From: 'Nostoc azollae' 0708
Lineage (GTDB): Bacteria > Cyanobacteriota > Cyanobacteriia > Cyanobacteriales > Nostocaceae
Assembly: GCF_000196515.1 (NCBI RefSeq)
Contig: NC_014248.1
Span: 4,902,001-4,966,000, forward strand
Direction: 5' to 3'
DNA: 64,000 bases
In this document: piece after piece, positions 8,082 to 17,031 of the stretch
How the letters are laid out: each line of letters opens with the position of its first letter
Position numbering within the stretch: the first letter of the stretch is position 1
The notes under the pieces: generated by a model
Databases searched by the model: none
What the model was told of the DNA's origin: nothing
The model's input: only the letters and a program-made list of their open reading frames with translations
Position numbers and translations under genes: made by a program

Positions 8082-10148
8082 ATGAAAGAGATTCTTTATG
8101 TAGAAGTTCCTACTCCAGATACTGGGGCTGTACGCAACTGGCTACAAGTGGATTTTGCACCAGGTAATGGAGAGAAATTGCTTACCCCAGAAGGTTTTCG
8201 CTTGAGAAACCCTGGTGTGTCTGTGACGGAGAGTATACCAGATGAACTGTCTATATTTGTCTGGTCGGTACAGCGTACTACTTATCTCAAGGTATTCCGT
8301 TGGGCAGATAAACCTTTTGCTAATGAGAGGCAAATTCTTCAACGTCTAACGACAGGAATCCGCAGCCGCTTTCCCCATAGTTATCCACAACCGCCGGAAA
8401 TTGATGCTCAAAAGTCAATTTTCGCAGAGTTAGAACCTTATTATCCCCTAACTGTCAAGTATTTTCAGAAAATGCCAAATGGGGAATATGATCTGAAGCG
8501 TGCTTACTGGTGGGAGCAACGTTGGCGTGAAGGGGTGAGAAATCCTCAGCAGCCCCGTCAGGTGTTATTTTCTGGTCAAGGGGAAGAGGGAAACGAAAGT
8601 CCCAATCTTCAATATGACCTTATTTATATTGGTGGTGCTTTAGGTTCAATTCATGCGGCTTTGATGGCAAAGTTGGGCTATAAGGTGCTATTGGTGGAAC
8701 GTTTGCCGTTTGGCAGGATGAACCGGGAATGGAATATTTCTCGTGATGAAATTCAAAGTTTGGTAAATCTGGGTTTGCTGACAAGTGCTGAGTTAGAAAG
8801 CATTATTGCTAGGGAGTATAAAGACGGTTTCAATAAATTTTTTGATGCCAATAATCCTTCTGGCCTGAAAGCGCCGATTCTGCACACGCCGACGGTGCTA
8901 AATATCGCTTTGGATTCAGATAAGTTGCTGCAAGTATGTGGAGAAAAACTCAAAGGTGCTGGTGGTGATATCTGGGATGAAACTGAGTTTATTCGGGCTG
9001 ATATCAGCGATGCACAGGTAAGTATTACTGTCAAGCATTTACCTAGCGGTAATGAGCAGGAAGTGAGTGGAAGATTGCTGGTGGATGCAATGGGAACTGC
9101 TTCTCCTATTGCTTGGCAATTAAATGGTGGTAGGGCTTTTGATAGTGTGTGTCCAACTGTGGGAGCAGTAATTGAGAACGGGTTTGAGCATGGTGTGTGG
9201 GATGTTCAGTATGGAGATGTTCTCTACAGCCACGGGGATATTTCTCGAAGTAGACAGTTGATTTGGGAGTTGTTTCCTGGGGTTGAGGAGGAACTAACAA
9301 TTTATCTGTTTCATTACCATGAGGTGAATGGGGAAAATCCTGGTTCTTTGTTGGAGATGTATGAGGACTTTTTCATGATTTTGCCGGAGTATCGCCGCTG
9401 TGATATGGATAAGCTGGTGTGGAAGAAGCCGACTTTTGGCTATATACCAGGGCATTTTAGTGTAAGTAATAGAGATCGCACCATTGCCTTTGATAGATTA
9501 ATTGCTATTGGTGATGCTGCTTCCCTTCAGTCTCCCCTGATTTTTACAGGTTTTGGTTCTCTCGTTCGCAACCTAGAACGGTTAACTACCCTATTAAATA
9601 CAGCCCTGAAACACAACCTATTGAGTTTTCAGTACTTAAATCAAATTCGTGCCTACCAAAGTAACGTTTCCGTGACTTGGTTATTTTCCAAAGGAATGAT
9701 GGTTCCCACAGGGAAATTTATCCCGCCCCAAAGGGTAAACTCCATGCTCAATACCTTCTTTGGTTTATTAGCAGATGAACCCCCAGAAGTGGTAGATAAT
9801 TTCATGAAAGATCGTTGCGATTGGTTAACTTTTAACCGTTTAGCCTTGAAAGCAGCCAGGAAAAATCCTGCTTTACTGCTGTGGATATGGCAAATGGCTG
9901 GGTTAAAAGACTTACTGAGGTGGTTTGGTAATTATTTCAACTTTGGTCGTCACGCCCTTATTAGCCTTTTGTTAAGTAGATGGTTTTCAGACTTCCTGAA
10001 ATCAAGTCAATCTTGGTTAGAACCCCGTTATCCCGGATTATGGTTGCAATTATTAACCATTAATTATGGAATTTCTACTGGTAAACCACAGCGGCATAAT
10101 CAGGTAGTTAAAGTTAACTCAAAAGCAGTAACTCAAATTGGTCATTAG
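8082..10148 (+). CDS. cruP: Lycopene cyclase homologue of the CruA/CruP family (probably CruP)
   Basis: A 688-residue FAD/NAD(P)-binding protein of the CruA/CruP group. The dinucleotide-binding segment YDLIYIGGALGSIHAALMA lies unusually far in (about residue 180), after a 175-residue N-terminal region typical of this family. It is followed by the acidic end of the second strand (VLLVERLPFG), WNISRDE, and the C-terminal FAD-contacting motif RLIAIGDAASLQSPL with TGFGSLVRNL (about 470-500). CruA cyclises lycopene; the CruP paralogue is reported to protect against reactive oxygen species and carotenoid over-oxidation. Length and N-terminal sequence suit CruP best; CruA cannot be ruled out. Transcribed alone. 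Confidence 0.72.
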   Translation: MKEILYVEVPTPDTGAVRNWLQVDFAPGNGEKLLTPEGFRLRNPGVSVTESIPDELSIFVWSVQRTTYLKVFRWADKPFANERQILQRLTTGIRSRFPHSYPQPPEIDAQKSIFAELEPYYPLTVKYFQKMPNGEYDLKRAYWWEQRWREGVRNPQQPRQVLFSGQGEEGNESPNLQYDLIYIGGALGSIHAALMAKLGYKVLLVERLPFGRMNREWNISRDEIQSLVNLGLLTSAELESIIAREYKDGFNKFFDANNPSGLKAPILHTPTVLNIALDSDKLLQVCGEKLKGAGGDIWDETEFIRADISDAQVSITVKHLPSGNEQEVSGRLLVDAMGTASPIAWQLNGGRAFDSVCPTVGAVIENGFEHGVWDVQYGDVLYSHGDISRSRQLIWELFPGVEEELTIYLFHYHEVNGENPGSLLEMYEDFFMILPEYRRCDMDKLVWKKPTFGYIPGHFSVSNRDRTIAFDRLIAIGDAASLQSPLIFTGFGSLVRNLERLTTLLNTALKHNLLSFQYLNQIRAYQSNVSVTWLFSKGMMVPTGKFIPPQRVNSMLNTFFGLLADEPPEVVDNFMKDRCDWLTFNRLALKAARKNPALLLWIWQMAGLKDLLRWFGNYFNFGRHALISLLLSRWFSDFLKSSQSWLEPRYPGLWLQLLTINYGISTGKPQRHNQVVKVNSKAVTQIGH

Positions 10149-10256
10149 TAATTAGTCATTGGTCATTGTTCATTGGTAGGACGTAAGACGTAAGACCTAG
10201 AAGGTTAATTTCCCCAATTGACTGTTAACTGTTAACTGTCACCTGTCACTTGCTAT
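10142..10256. repeat. STRR cluster after the cruP-like gene
   Basis: Runs of CATTAGTAATTAGTCATTGGTCATTG-like units, then GACGTAAGACGTAAGAC and CTGTTAACTGTTAACTGTCACCTGTCAC units fill the gap between two convergent genes. These are typical short tandemly repeated repetitive sequences of heterocystous cyanobacteria. Confidence 0.7.
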
Positions 10257-10263
10257 AGATTCT

Positions 10264-11880
10264 TCAGCATTGACCTTTGATTGATGATTCTGGGGGGGGA
10301 AAACTTGGTAATTCCACAGATGCTAAGGATTTACGTCCCTTGGGTGGACGCTGGGGATAAATCAACGGAGAAGGTGATTTATTTTCTGGGTGATATTCAC
10401 CCATTGGTTCTAGGGAAAAATTATGTAAAGGCAATTTAGAGGATGTAGACGATGAAACTTCAGCCCAAGAGTCCTCACTATCTCCTGCATTTATCTGTTT
10501 ATGTGGAAAAGTAGGAGTTATTGGTGGTTCATTAGTTGGAGAGATTAACAAATTTTCTGCTCCAGCACCATAATTTATTTCCACTTCTAAATTCCCTCCT
10601 ATTATCCTTTTTGGTTCTTCAGCATTTTCCGTAGTAGACGCTGAAGTTTCCCTGATTGACAAATTAGTTTGATGATTGTTTGGAGTATCTCCCGTAGTAA
10701 GTGGAGTTACTGATGTCGATTGGGAGGTAAAAAACATTTGAATAAGACTCTCTAACTGCTGGTCTAGTTGGGAAGAACCAGAAGACGCAGTTTCTGATGT
10801 AATTAATTCATCAACTTTTAAAGAGGCAGCGATTTTTGTGGATGTGAGAGTATTGTCTTCATCTGAACACAGATCAGAAGATTCTGAAATGGGAGCAGAG
10901 TAATTTTTTTCGTGAGGGGATGGAGTTGAAGATTCTACCCAGGAATTATCGGTAAGCTGGTGTAATCCCCCACAGGCATCACTGACAAAATCTGATTCTG
11001 CTGACCAAGGTTTAATAGGCTGTGCATTGGGAAACAAAGATCGTGCTTTTCTAGAGAATCTTGTGTGTCCACCAGTTACGTCGTGGGGATGATGAGCTTT
11101 GTCTTCTAGGGTGTCATAGTTAGGAACGGAGGTATCTAGACATTTTTCTAAAGCCGCTTTAAATTGCAGCGTTTGACGTTGTTGACGCATCAGTCGAGTC
11201 CGCAATTCGCGACCAGTATTTTCTGAGTGTAATAGCTGCTGAGACTGTTCACTGTAATTAGTTTGTAGCAATGAGCATTCGCGCTCTAATTGAGCTAGGC
11301 GCTGTTGGCTAATTTGTAACTGTGCTTTATGAGTTTCGATGAAAATATCTTGTCGTTGAACAGTTTGTATAGCTGTTTCTAACTGTTGAAACAAAGACTG
11401 AATTTGCTCTTGGGCAGCTGAAAGTTCCTGAGTTTGTTGATTTAGCATCGAATCAGTAACGCTGGAGCGTTTTTTTTGCCATTGCAAAATCTTTTCTGCT
11501 TCAGTTAGTTCCTGTTTGAGTTGCTCCACCTGACTGTATAAATCACTGTTAGCTGTGCTTAATTCTTGATTCAATGTCAGTAAGTTTTGAAATTCCGAGT
11601 TCACAACGGCTTGTTTTTCACTGTCAGGTTCAGCAACCCAATCCTGTTGTGGATTATTTTTCAAATTCTCTGTATTTGGAGATTCACACTGCTGTAGGTG
11701 TAACCCATTGGTGACATCGGTGACTGGATTCAGGAGTGGCAAATTAGTCACGTCCATATTTTCATCATGCACAACTGAGTAAAAATGACAACCCGCCTGC
11801 TCTGAAAGTACCGAATTTGTTGGAGAATTTAGGGGTTCAATCACAGTGCCGTTATTTGAGGTGTCAGCTATATTCATCAC
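10264..11880 (-). CDS. Coiled-coil hypothetical protein
   Basis: The 538-residue protein has no catalytic motif that I recognise. Residues about 95-245 form a long Gln/Glu/Leu-rich coiled coil (LNQELSTANSDLYSQVEQ, LTEAEKILQWQKKR, SLFQQLETAIQTVQRQD). Before it is an Asn/Thr-rich head; after it about 290 residues are Ser/Thr/Pro-rich and probably disordered, ending in a basic-proline patch (YPQRPPKGRKSLASVELPSF). There is no signal peptide or membrane helix. Such architecture is usual for cytoskeletal, septal or scaffold proteins, but that is inference from shape only. Transcribed alone, convergent with the cruP-like gene. Confidence 0.65.
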   Translation of the reverse strand: MMNIADTSNNGTVIEPLNSPTNSVLSEQAGCHFYSVVHDENMDVTNLPLLNPVTDVTNGLHLQQCESPNTENLKNNPQQDWVAEPDSEKQAVVNSEFQNLLTLNQELSTANSDLYSQVEQLKQELTEAEKILQWQKKRSSVTDSMLNQQTQELSAAQEQIQSLFQQLETAIQTVQRQDIFIETHKAQLQISQQRLAQLERECSLLQTNYSEQSQQLLHSENTGRELRTRLMRQQRQTLQFKAALEKCLDTSVPNYDTLEDKAHHPHDVTGGHTRFSRKARSLFPNAQPIKPWSAESDFVSDACGGLHQLTDNSWVESSTPSPHEKNYSAPISESSDLCSDEDNTLTSTKIAASLKVDELITSETASSGSSQLDQQLESLIQMFFTSQSTSVTPLTTGDTPNNHQTNLSIRETSASTTENAEEPKRIIGGNLEVEINYGAGAENLLISPTNEPPITPTFPHKQINAGDSEDSWAEVSSSTSSKLPLHNFSLEPMGEYHPENKSPSPLIYPQRPPKGRKSLASVELPSFPPPESSIKGQC

Positions 11881-12693
11881 TCTTGACCCACCTGCTTAAA
11901 AATATTCAGCAATACTATTGCCAGCATTGCTGATCAAATACATTCAATTGCCTACGGCAATCAGGATTTCCTCTAGAAGCCAAGTTTAACTCTCTTTCAG
12001 CATTAGTGGCTAGTACATGAAGGCAGCTATCAGCTAGAAAGCCTTAATACTCACGGAATTTAATTTTTTGTCTGGTTGCTAACTGTCTGTTTATTTCCGC
12101 CAAGTTGTAAATTAGAGGAAAAGCCTACTCCATAAGAAAGATTTTTGACTTTTGACTTTTGACTTGCGCCTTGCGGTACTAGTGATGAGAGAGTGTCCTA
12201 ATTGTGAATCTAGAATTAAGGGATTTTAGATTTGGGACTAGTAATAATAAATACAGGCTCTTGGTTTTACAACCAGCATAGGAAAAAGGTTTGTGTCGAA
12301 ACAAGCAGTTTAAAGACACAAGGTTTTGTGATCTCAAGCCAAGGGGTAAATCCAAAATCGCAAATCCAAAATCTAAAATTGCTTGATGCTAATAATACTG
12401 AAAATGGTATGTCAGTTTCTTGTGCGTCAAGTTTATTTATGATGTAGTCTTTTTGTCCCTAAGTGGTAGAGGGTGTGAACCTACTTGACGTAGGTTAAAA
12501 GTTAGATTAACTTGCTAAAAAATATTATGATCCCCGACCTATTCACTCAACTACTGCTGTTTGGTAGATATTATCTGGGATTAAAGTATTAAATTTTACT
12601 AAAAATATAATAATTCAGAAGAAGGAGTATGGCTTACGCCACCCTGTGGTATAAGGAGAAAGAAAAAATTTTCCCCCTACACCCCTGCTCCCC
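11881..12693. other. Intergenic region with STRRs, no clear gene
   Basis: The first part probably holds the promoter of the coiled-coil gene; a CAGCAAT/ATTGCTG inverted repeat lies near 11908-11934. Heptamer runs occur near 12150-12170 (GACTTTTGACTTTTGACTT) and 12346-12380 (AATCCAAAATC units). A 71-codon open frame at 12232-12447 contains these repeats and is not supported as a gene. The end (12670-12690) is C-rich repeat sequence. Confidence 0.5.
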
Positions 12694-14235
12694 TTAAGGT
12701 AGCCAGTGAGGATGAAAACCAACTAAGGGAAGTTGTTCTGGTTTGATTTCGATGTTGGCTACATCAGTGATGGGTAAAAGAGGCATTAACCACAGACTGC
12801 TGGTAGCAATCGGTTCACCATCATCAGTTTTTAAGGTGTTTGCAGGTAATGTGGTTGTTGAGTTTTCTATTGGTACTATTTGGTCAAACACTAGACCCAA
12901 ACCGTCGGGTGCTAAACTCATGTGCACATTTCGTTGGGCTGGGGGTAGCATTAAGAGTGGTTTTTGTTGGTCGGTTTTGAGGTTAATCGCGACTAAATAA
13001 GGCTGTTCTATATATTGTTCTTTTGATATTAGTTGTGTTAGTAAGCAGTAGAGGGTGGGTGAGGCAGGATCAAAATTGCAATCAAGGATTGAGCCTGTGG
13101 TTTTTAATAGTTGTTTCTGCACCCCTTGATTGGTGACTAGGAATAGGTCTCGGGTGAAGTCAGTATTAAATTTGACCATTGCGGCTTGTGAACCATCTTT
13201 GGAAAAAGCTTGAACTAAGCCAAATTGGGGTAGAAAATCTAGAGGTTTGGTAGCTTCTCCTTGAAGGGATAAAATTGCTGTTCCTTGTCCTTGAGCAACT
13301 GCTACTGCTTTGCTATCAGGTGTGATGAGAAAATCGCCTGGTGGTTGAGTTTGTAAGCGTTTTGCGGTGGGTTTTGTTCCTGAACTATCTTGAGTTGTTA
13401 ATAAATGCCATAGCCCAAAGTCGCCTGGATTATCTATTTTGCCGCGTTGGACAACAATTGTTGCTCCATCAGGGGATAGGTCAAATTTTAAGTTTTGATA
13501 GTGCTTATTATCTAAAATCAGGTCTAGTTTGCCTGGTGGTTGTGGTTGTTGACCAGTTGTGCTAGAAATTCCTGTTGTGACTGTATATAGCTGGGCTGAG
13601 AGTATGTCTGGATTTTTAGAGGAACGAGCGGAAAATAATATTTTCTCTCCATGTGGAAATGGCTCGAAGTCCATCACAATTAGCTCTTTGGGGGTAAGTA
13701 CCTTTTTTTGCCCTTGGGTTAGGTTATAGATTACTAATTTTCCCTGCTCTTGTTGATTAGCTCCTATGTAAAGTAAAGCGCGATCTCTTGTGATAAAGCT
13801 GCCCGTAAACGGTTGAATTTCCCTCTTTTTTCCTTCTTTCTGGGAAAATCTATCTGTTGCTCCTTGCAATGAAACTTTATAAGTTGTTCCATAAGGTGCT
13901 GGTGTTACTAGTGTGTAAACTAGTCTTCGCCCTGCCCAACTGATTTTACCTGCGAGAACTGGACAGGTTGTTGAGTTTTCTTCTTCGCTTTTGGTTTCTA
14001 CTGGACAGACTTTTAAATTTTCTTCTACGCTTTTGGTGTCCATTGGACGACTAAAAGTGAGTGTAAAAGCTGTGTCTTCTGCTCCAATTTGTTGATTCTG
14101 CCAGGTAAAGTTACGGACGATGGGCTTGACTGCATCACCTTGCCAGATGACAAAGCCAATCAGTAGACTCAAGAGGATCATGAGGGCGATCACAACACGA
14201 TCTAGTGGTTGAATAAATTTATAAGATTTTGTCAT
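12694..14235 (-). CDS. Membrane-anchored beta-propeller-like (WD40/TolB-type) protein
   Basis: The start chosen is ATG at 14235 (MTKSYKFIQPLDR); the frame is open 21 codons further, but those codons are pure tandem repeat. Residues about 15-35 form one membrane helix (VVIALMILLSLLIGFVIW). An Ig-like or bacterial BIG-type domain follows (about 40-160; FTLTFSRPMD, YGTTYKVSLQG). The rest consists of blade-like repeats (KLDLILDNKHYQNLKFDLSPDG, FLITPDSKAVAVAQG, MSLAPDGLGLVFDQ) suggesting a periplasmic TolB-like propeller. A 14-residue tandem duplication (TKSVEENLKVCPV / TKSEEENSTTCPV) is present near the start of the Ig-like part. It is the last gene of a probable operon with the TIGR03943 and DUF318 genes. 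Substrate unknown. Confidence 0.7.
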   Translation of the reverse strand: MTKSYKFIQPLDRVVIALMILLSLLIGFVIWQGDAVKPIVRNFTWQNQQIGAEDTAFTLTFSRPMDTKSVEENLKVCPVETKSEEENSTTCPVLAGKISWAGRRLVYTLVTPAPYGTTYKVSLQGATDRFSQKEGKKREIQPFTGSFITRDRALLYIGANQQEQGKLVIYNLTQGQKKVLTPKELIVMDFEPFPHGEKILFSARSSKNPDILSAQLYTVTTGISSTTGQQPQPPGKLDLILDNKHYQNLKFDLSPDGATIVVQRGKIDNPGDFGLWHLLTTQDSSGTKPTAKRLQTQPPGDFLITPDSKAVAVAQGQGTAILSLQGEATKPLDFLPQFGLVQAFSKDGSQAAMVKFNTDFTRDLFLVTNQGVQKQLLKTTGSILDCNFDPASPTLYCLLTQLISKEQYIEQPYLVAINLKTDQQKPLLMLPPAQRNVHMSLAPDGLGLVFDQIVPIENSTTTLPANTLKTDDGEPIATSSLWLMPLLPITDVANIEIKPEQLPLVGFHPHWLP

Positions 14236-14298
14236 TGGGTATTGAGCATTGGGTATTGAGCATTGGGCATTGGGCATTGAGCATTGGGCATTCATCAT
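14236..14298. repeat. STRR (CCCAATGCTCAATA-type) at the 5' end of the propeller gene
   Basis: About nine heptamers of ATTGGGTATTGAGC type lie directly before the ATG at 14235. They occupy the place of a ribosome binding site, and in the gene's own direction they encode an open frame of NAQCSMPNAQ-type repeats. Confidence 0.75.
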
Positions 14299-14338
14299 TG
14301 CATTTCCCCCTATACCCTTACACCCTGCCTCCTGTCAC

Positions 14339-15118
14339 CTAATAACTATATGGATTTTCAGGTTGGGGAATTTTTTTGAGGGAGGAGGCTTTAATAGTTA
14401 ATTGACGTTTATTGGCGATGTTTTCTGTGAACATTTGTCCTTCTACTTCCAGCCAGGTATCTGGTGGGTATTGATTGCGGTTTTCTCCCAGTTGAACTGG
14501 TAATCCTGCTGGATAGCCATCTGCAGCACAACAAGTAATCACAAATCGAGCTAATAACAAGTGGTTTTGATCTAGTTCTAGAGGATGGATTACAAATCCC
14601 TGGACTTTAACTTTCTGCCCTGTATAGGCATCGGGTTCTGGATAGACGTTAAGTGTGCGTACCCAGTCTATGAGCGAGCGCTCTTCTGGTCGAATGGTAG
14701 GGCGAAATGCTTGGGGTTGGGCGCGTGTCGCTCCCAATAACTCGGTGACACCCCGTTTAAGTGCTATTTGAGAGGCAAAGACGCGGGGGGTAATGATAAA
14801 TCCTAAAATTGCTGTGGTTAAGAGTAAGGCACTACCCCAACCAGGAGGAAATAAATTTATATGTTGTTGTTGGTTATTAGGTGCTTCATAACGACGGCAT
14901 TGTTGCCACAATTGTATCCCTTTGAAAAAACCAACAATCAATAAACCTATTGCACCCACAATTACTAACCAAAAGTAGTCAGGATGAATCAATAAATTTA
15001 GTTTGCCTGTGAACCAGTATTTGAGCATTAAAATTCCCCAAGCTATGATTGCTATAACATCCAGCCAAGGAAGTAACTGATTTTTGATTTTTTGTTTTTG
15101 TTTTTGGATTGAAGTCAT
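14339..15118 (-). CDS. TIGR03943 family membrane protein
   Basis: A 259-residue protein of the TIGR03943 family, which is regularly paired with DUF318 permeases. It has N-terminal membrane helices (about 17-32, 47-65 and 94-112) and a C-terminal soluble domain with an OB-like look: KVKVQGFVIHPLELDQNHLLLARFVITCCAADGYP, where CCAADG is the family signature, then WLEVEGQM. It lies 52 bp downstream of the permease gene in the same direction and upstream of the propeller gene. The pair probably forms one transport complex; the substrate is unknown (metal or organo-metalloid export has been suggested for relatives). Confidence 0.85.
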   Translation of the reverse strand: MTSIQKQKQKIKNQLLPWLDVIAIIAWGILMLKYWFTGKLNLLIHPDYFWLVIVGAIGLLIVGFFKGIQLWQQCRRYEAPNNQQQHINLFPPGWGSALLLTTAILGFIITPRVFASQIALKRGVTELLGATRAQPQAFRPTIRPEERSLIDWVRTLNVYPEPDAYTGQKVKVQGFVIHPLELDQNHLLLARFVITCCAADGYPAGLPVQLGENRNQYPPDTWLEVEGQMFTENIANKRQLTIKASSLKKIPQPENPYSY

Positions 15119-15170
15119 TATTTATTGATTTATTAAGTCAGTTGTAAGTTTCACAGATAACTGCCAAAAA

Positions 15171-16229
15171 TTACATGACGTGCAGATTCAAAAATAAGGT
15201 AAATAAAAGTGTCAACTGTCCGGCTAAAGCAAATATATACAATAGGGCTTTAGGTTTGAAAATTGATAACATCAAACCCACACCTTTGATATCAATCATC
15301 GGACCAAATACCAAAAATGCTAACAAAGAACCACTGGTAAAGGTGGAAGCAAAAGATAAAGCAAAGAAAGAATCGACTGTAGAACAGATTGATACTACTG
15401 CAGCTAAAATCAACATGGCCAGAATTGAAGTAATTGGCCCAGCACCCAAACTGAGGATTAATTCACGGGGTGCTAAGACTTGAATCGCGGCAGCAATGGC
15501 ACTTCCTAACACCATTACTCCTCCTAATTCCCGCAATTCTTGGATGATATTATCCAATAATAGAAGGAGTTTATCTGCAAAAGGTTTATTGAGGTTAGAA
15601 GTTGCGATATTTGTTTCGTTTATACCACCTATCTTGGTAGATCTACCTGCTTTACCACCGAGAATATAAGTTCCTGATTGCAAGATAGTATTAGCCGTTG
15701 CTTGTTCTTCTACCTGGTAATATTTTCCCTTGCGTTTAGATTCTGGTTTAGGGGGTGGATTATATTTAATATAACGTGCGAGCGTAGGTTGTAAGAAGGG
15801 ACTTAAGTCTTGTTGAAGGCTAAAAGCAAAACCGATAATAGTAGCGCTCGCTAAAGATAATACAATTCTTAACACTACTATTTCTGGTTGATCTCTAAAT
15901 GCTGTCCAAGTTGCCCAAATTACAATTGGGTTAATTGTCGGTGCTGCTAGTAAAAAGCCAATTGCTACCGGTGTGGGGACTCCCTGCATCAATAACCGCC
16001 GCGCTACTGGCACATTACCACACTCGCACACCGGAAATAAAAAGCCAATCATACTGCCAACTAAAGCCCCTAGTAGGGCATTTTTGGGCATTTTTTCTAC
16101 CAATTTGCGTTCATCAATAAAAAACAGCAGCAAACTGGAGAATAACACCCCTAGCAGCAAAAAAGGCATCGCCTCGACTAGCAGACTCAGAAATAGGGTG
16201 AAACCATTGTTAAGTTGATTCATTATCAT
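15171..16229 (-). CDS. Permease, DUF318 / ArsP-like family
   Basis: A 352-residue polytopic membrane protein with two homologous halves, each a bundle of helices: residues about 10-150 and 215-350, joined by a basic cytoplasmic loop (PPPKPESKRKGKYYQ). The first half carries the family motif FPVCECGNVPVARRLL with its CxC pair, which in ArsP-type permeases binds the substrate, and LLAAPTINPIV. The second half contains AVVSICSTVDSFFAL and FGPMIDIKG. First gene of the probable three-gene operon with the TIGR03943 and propeller genes. Start by ATG at 16229 or at 16223 (MNQLNNG). Confidence 0.85.
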   Translation of the reverse strand: MIMNQLNNGFTLFLSLLVEAMPFLLLGVLFSSLLLFFIDERKLVEKMPKNALLGALVGSMIGFLFPVCECGNVPVARRLLMQGVPTPVAIGFLLAAPTINPIVIWATWTAFRDQPEIVVLRIVLSLASATIIGFAFSLQQDLSPFLQPTLARYIKYNPPPKPESKRKGKYYQVEEQATANTILQSGTYILGGKAGRSTKIGGINETNIATSNLNKPFADKLLLLLDNIIQELRELGGVMVLGSAIAAAIQVLAPRELILSLGAGPITSILAMLILAAVVSICSTVDSFFALSFASTFTSGSLLAFLVFGPMIDIKGVGLMLSIFKPKALLYIFALAGQLTLLFTLFLNLHVM

Positions 16230-16496
16230 GTCGCAGTCAAAAGCGGTTTTGAGTTTTAGGGTTATGCCTAGTCATTTTATCCAAATCAGAATTAAACGGG
16301 GATCAATAGTAAATTGGGAAATGTAAACATTAGTATCTCTCAGATGATCTGAACCTCACACATACAGCATATTAACAGCCAAAGTCTTACAGAATCTAGG
16401 TTAAAAACCAAATCACAAGCCTTTTCTACTCCTGATTCAGCATTCTAGGACTTCTGTTGTAGTTTTGATTTCCTAGCTCAATCACCTAGCTTTAAG
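16230..16496. other. Upstream region of the permease operon
   Basis: Holds the presumed promoter of the minus-strand permease operon. An imperfect inverted repeat (CTCAGATGATCTGAA, about 16338-16352) is present. No gene is visible. Confidence 0.35.
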
Positions 16497-16735
16497 TTGA
16501 CACTCCCCTGGCTAAAGCCGAGGGGATTCTTGGTTCACAGACTCGCCGTTAGACGACTGGTTGGCACCAATCCGCCCAAAAGGGCAAATCAAATCTCCGC
16601 AAGCGTAAGTTCCCGTATGCCTACGGTACTTAATCCTAGTTTTAGGATATTGACTAAAAAGCGAGACGCAAGCTCCTGGCTTTAGACATGGGGATAAGTC
16701 GGTAGTGGCTTCAGCCGCAGTCATAATATACAGCT
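16497..16735. mobile_element. IS200/IS605-type end sequences without transposase
   Basis: The block begins with a hairpin (CCCCTGGCTAAAGCCGAGGGG, arms separated by a small loop) and ends with CTCCTGGCTTTAGACATGGGG and GTGGCTTCAGCCGCAG, the palindromic ends and scaffold-like sequence typical of cyanobacterial IS200/IS605 (TnpB-bearing) elements. The interior of about 200 bp has no open frame of value. It is either a remnant of the element's guide-RNA/right-end region or a transposase-less palindromic element. Confidence 0.5.
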
Positions 16736-16793
16736 AAAGTTTATATGATCTTTGTTTTCATTTTGTGCCATTATACAAAAGCGAATTGTATAA

Positions 16794-17030
16794 TCATCCC
16801 CGGCTTAAAAAACATACCTCCCTGAAATTTTTTCTGCAAACTTCAATAATTTGGAGAAAATTCCTCTGGTTAATGAACGAAGCACGGTGAAAGTTTCTGT
16901 CCGCCTTTGTATATTTCCCGTGCGTAATCAGTCCAAGTACCTTGTCCCCAATATCGAAAACAGCTTGTTTGCAGCAACAAGTTATATAATAAATTTTGAC
17001 GGTAGTAGGTTTTTTTGGTGATAGCTTCAC
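16794..17030 (-). other. Weak open frame, unrecognised
   Basis: A 78-codon frame immediately follows the GH57 gene in the same direction. An alternative frame of the same strand contains CFRYWGQGTWTDYAREIYKG, which looks more protein-like but is interrupted. This suggests a decayed gene rather than a real 78-residue protein. Function unknown. Confidence 0.25.
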
Positions 17031-17031
17031 C

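Noticed and set aside
12232-12447. 71-codon + strand frame
   Set aside because: Largely built from AATCCAAAATC-type tandem repeats; no start signal and no protein character.
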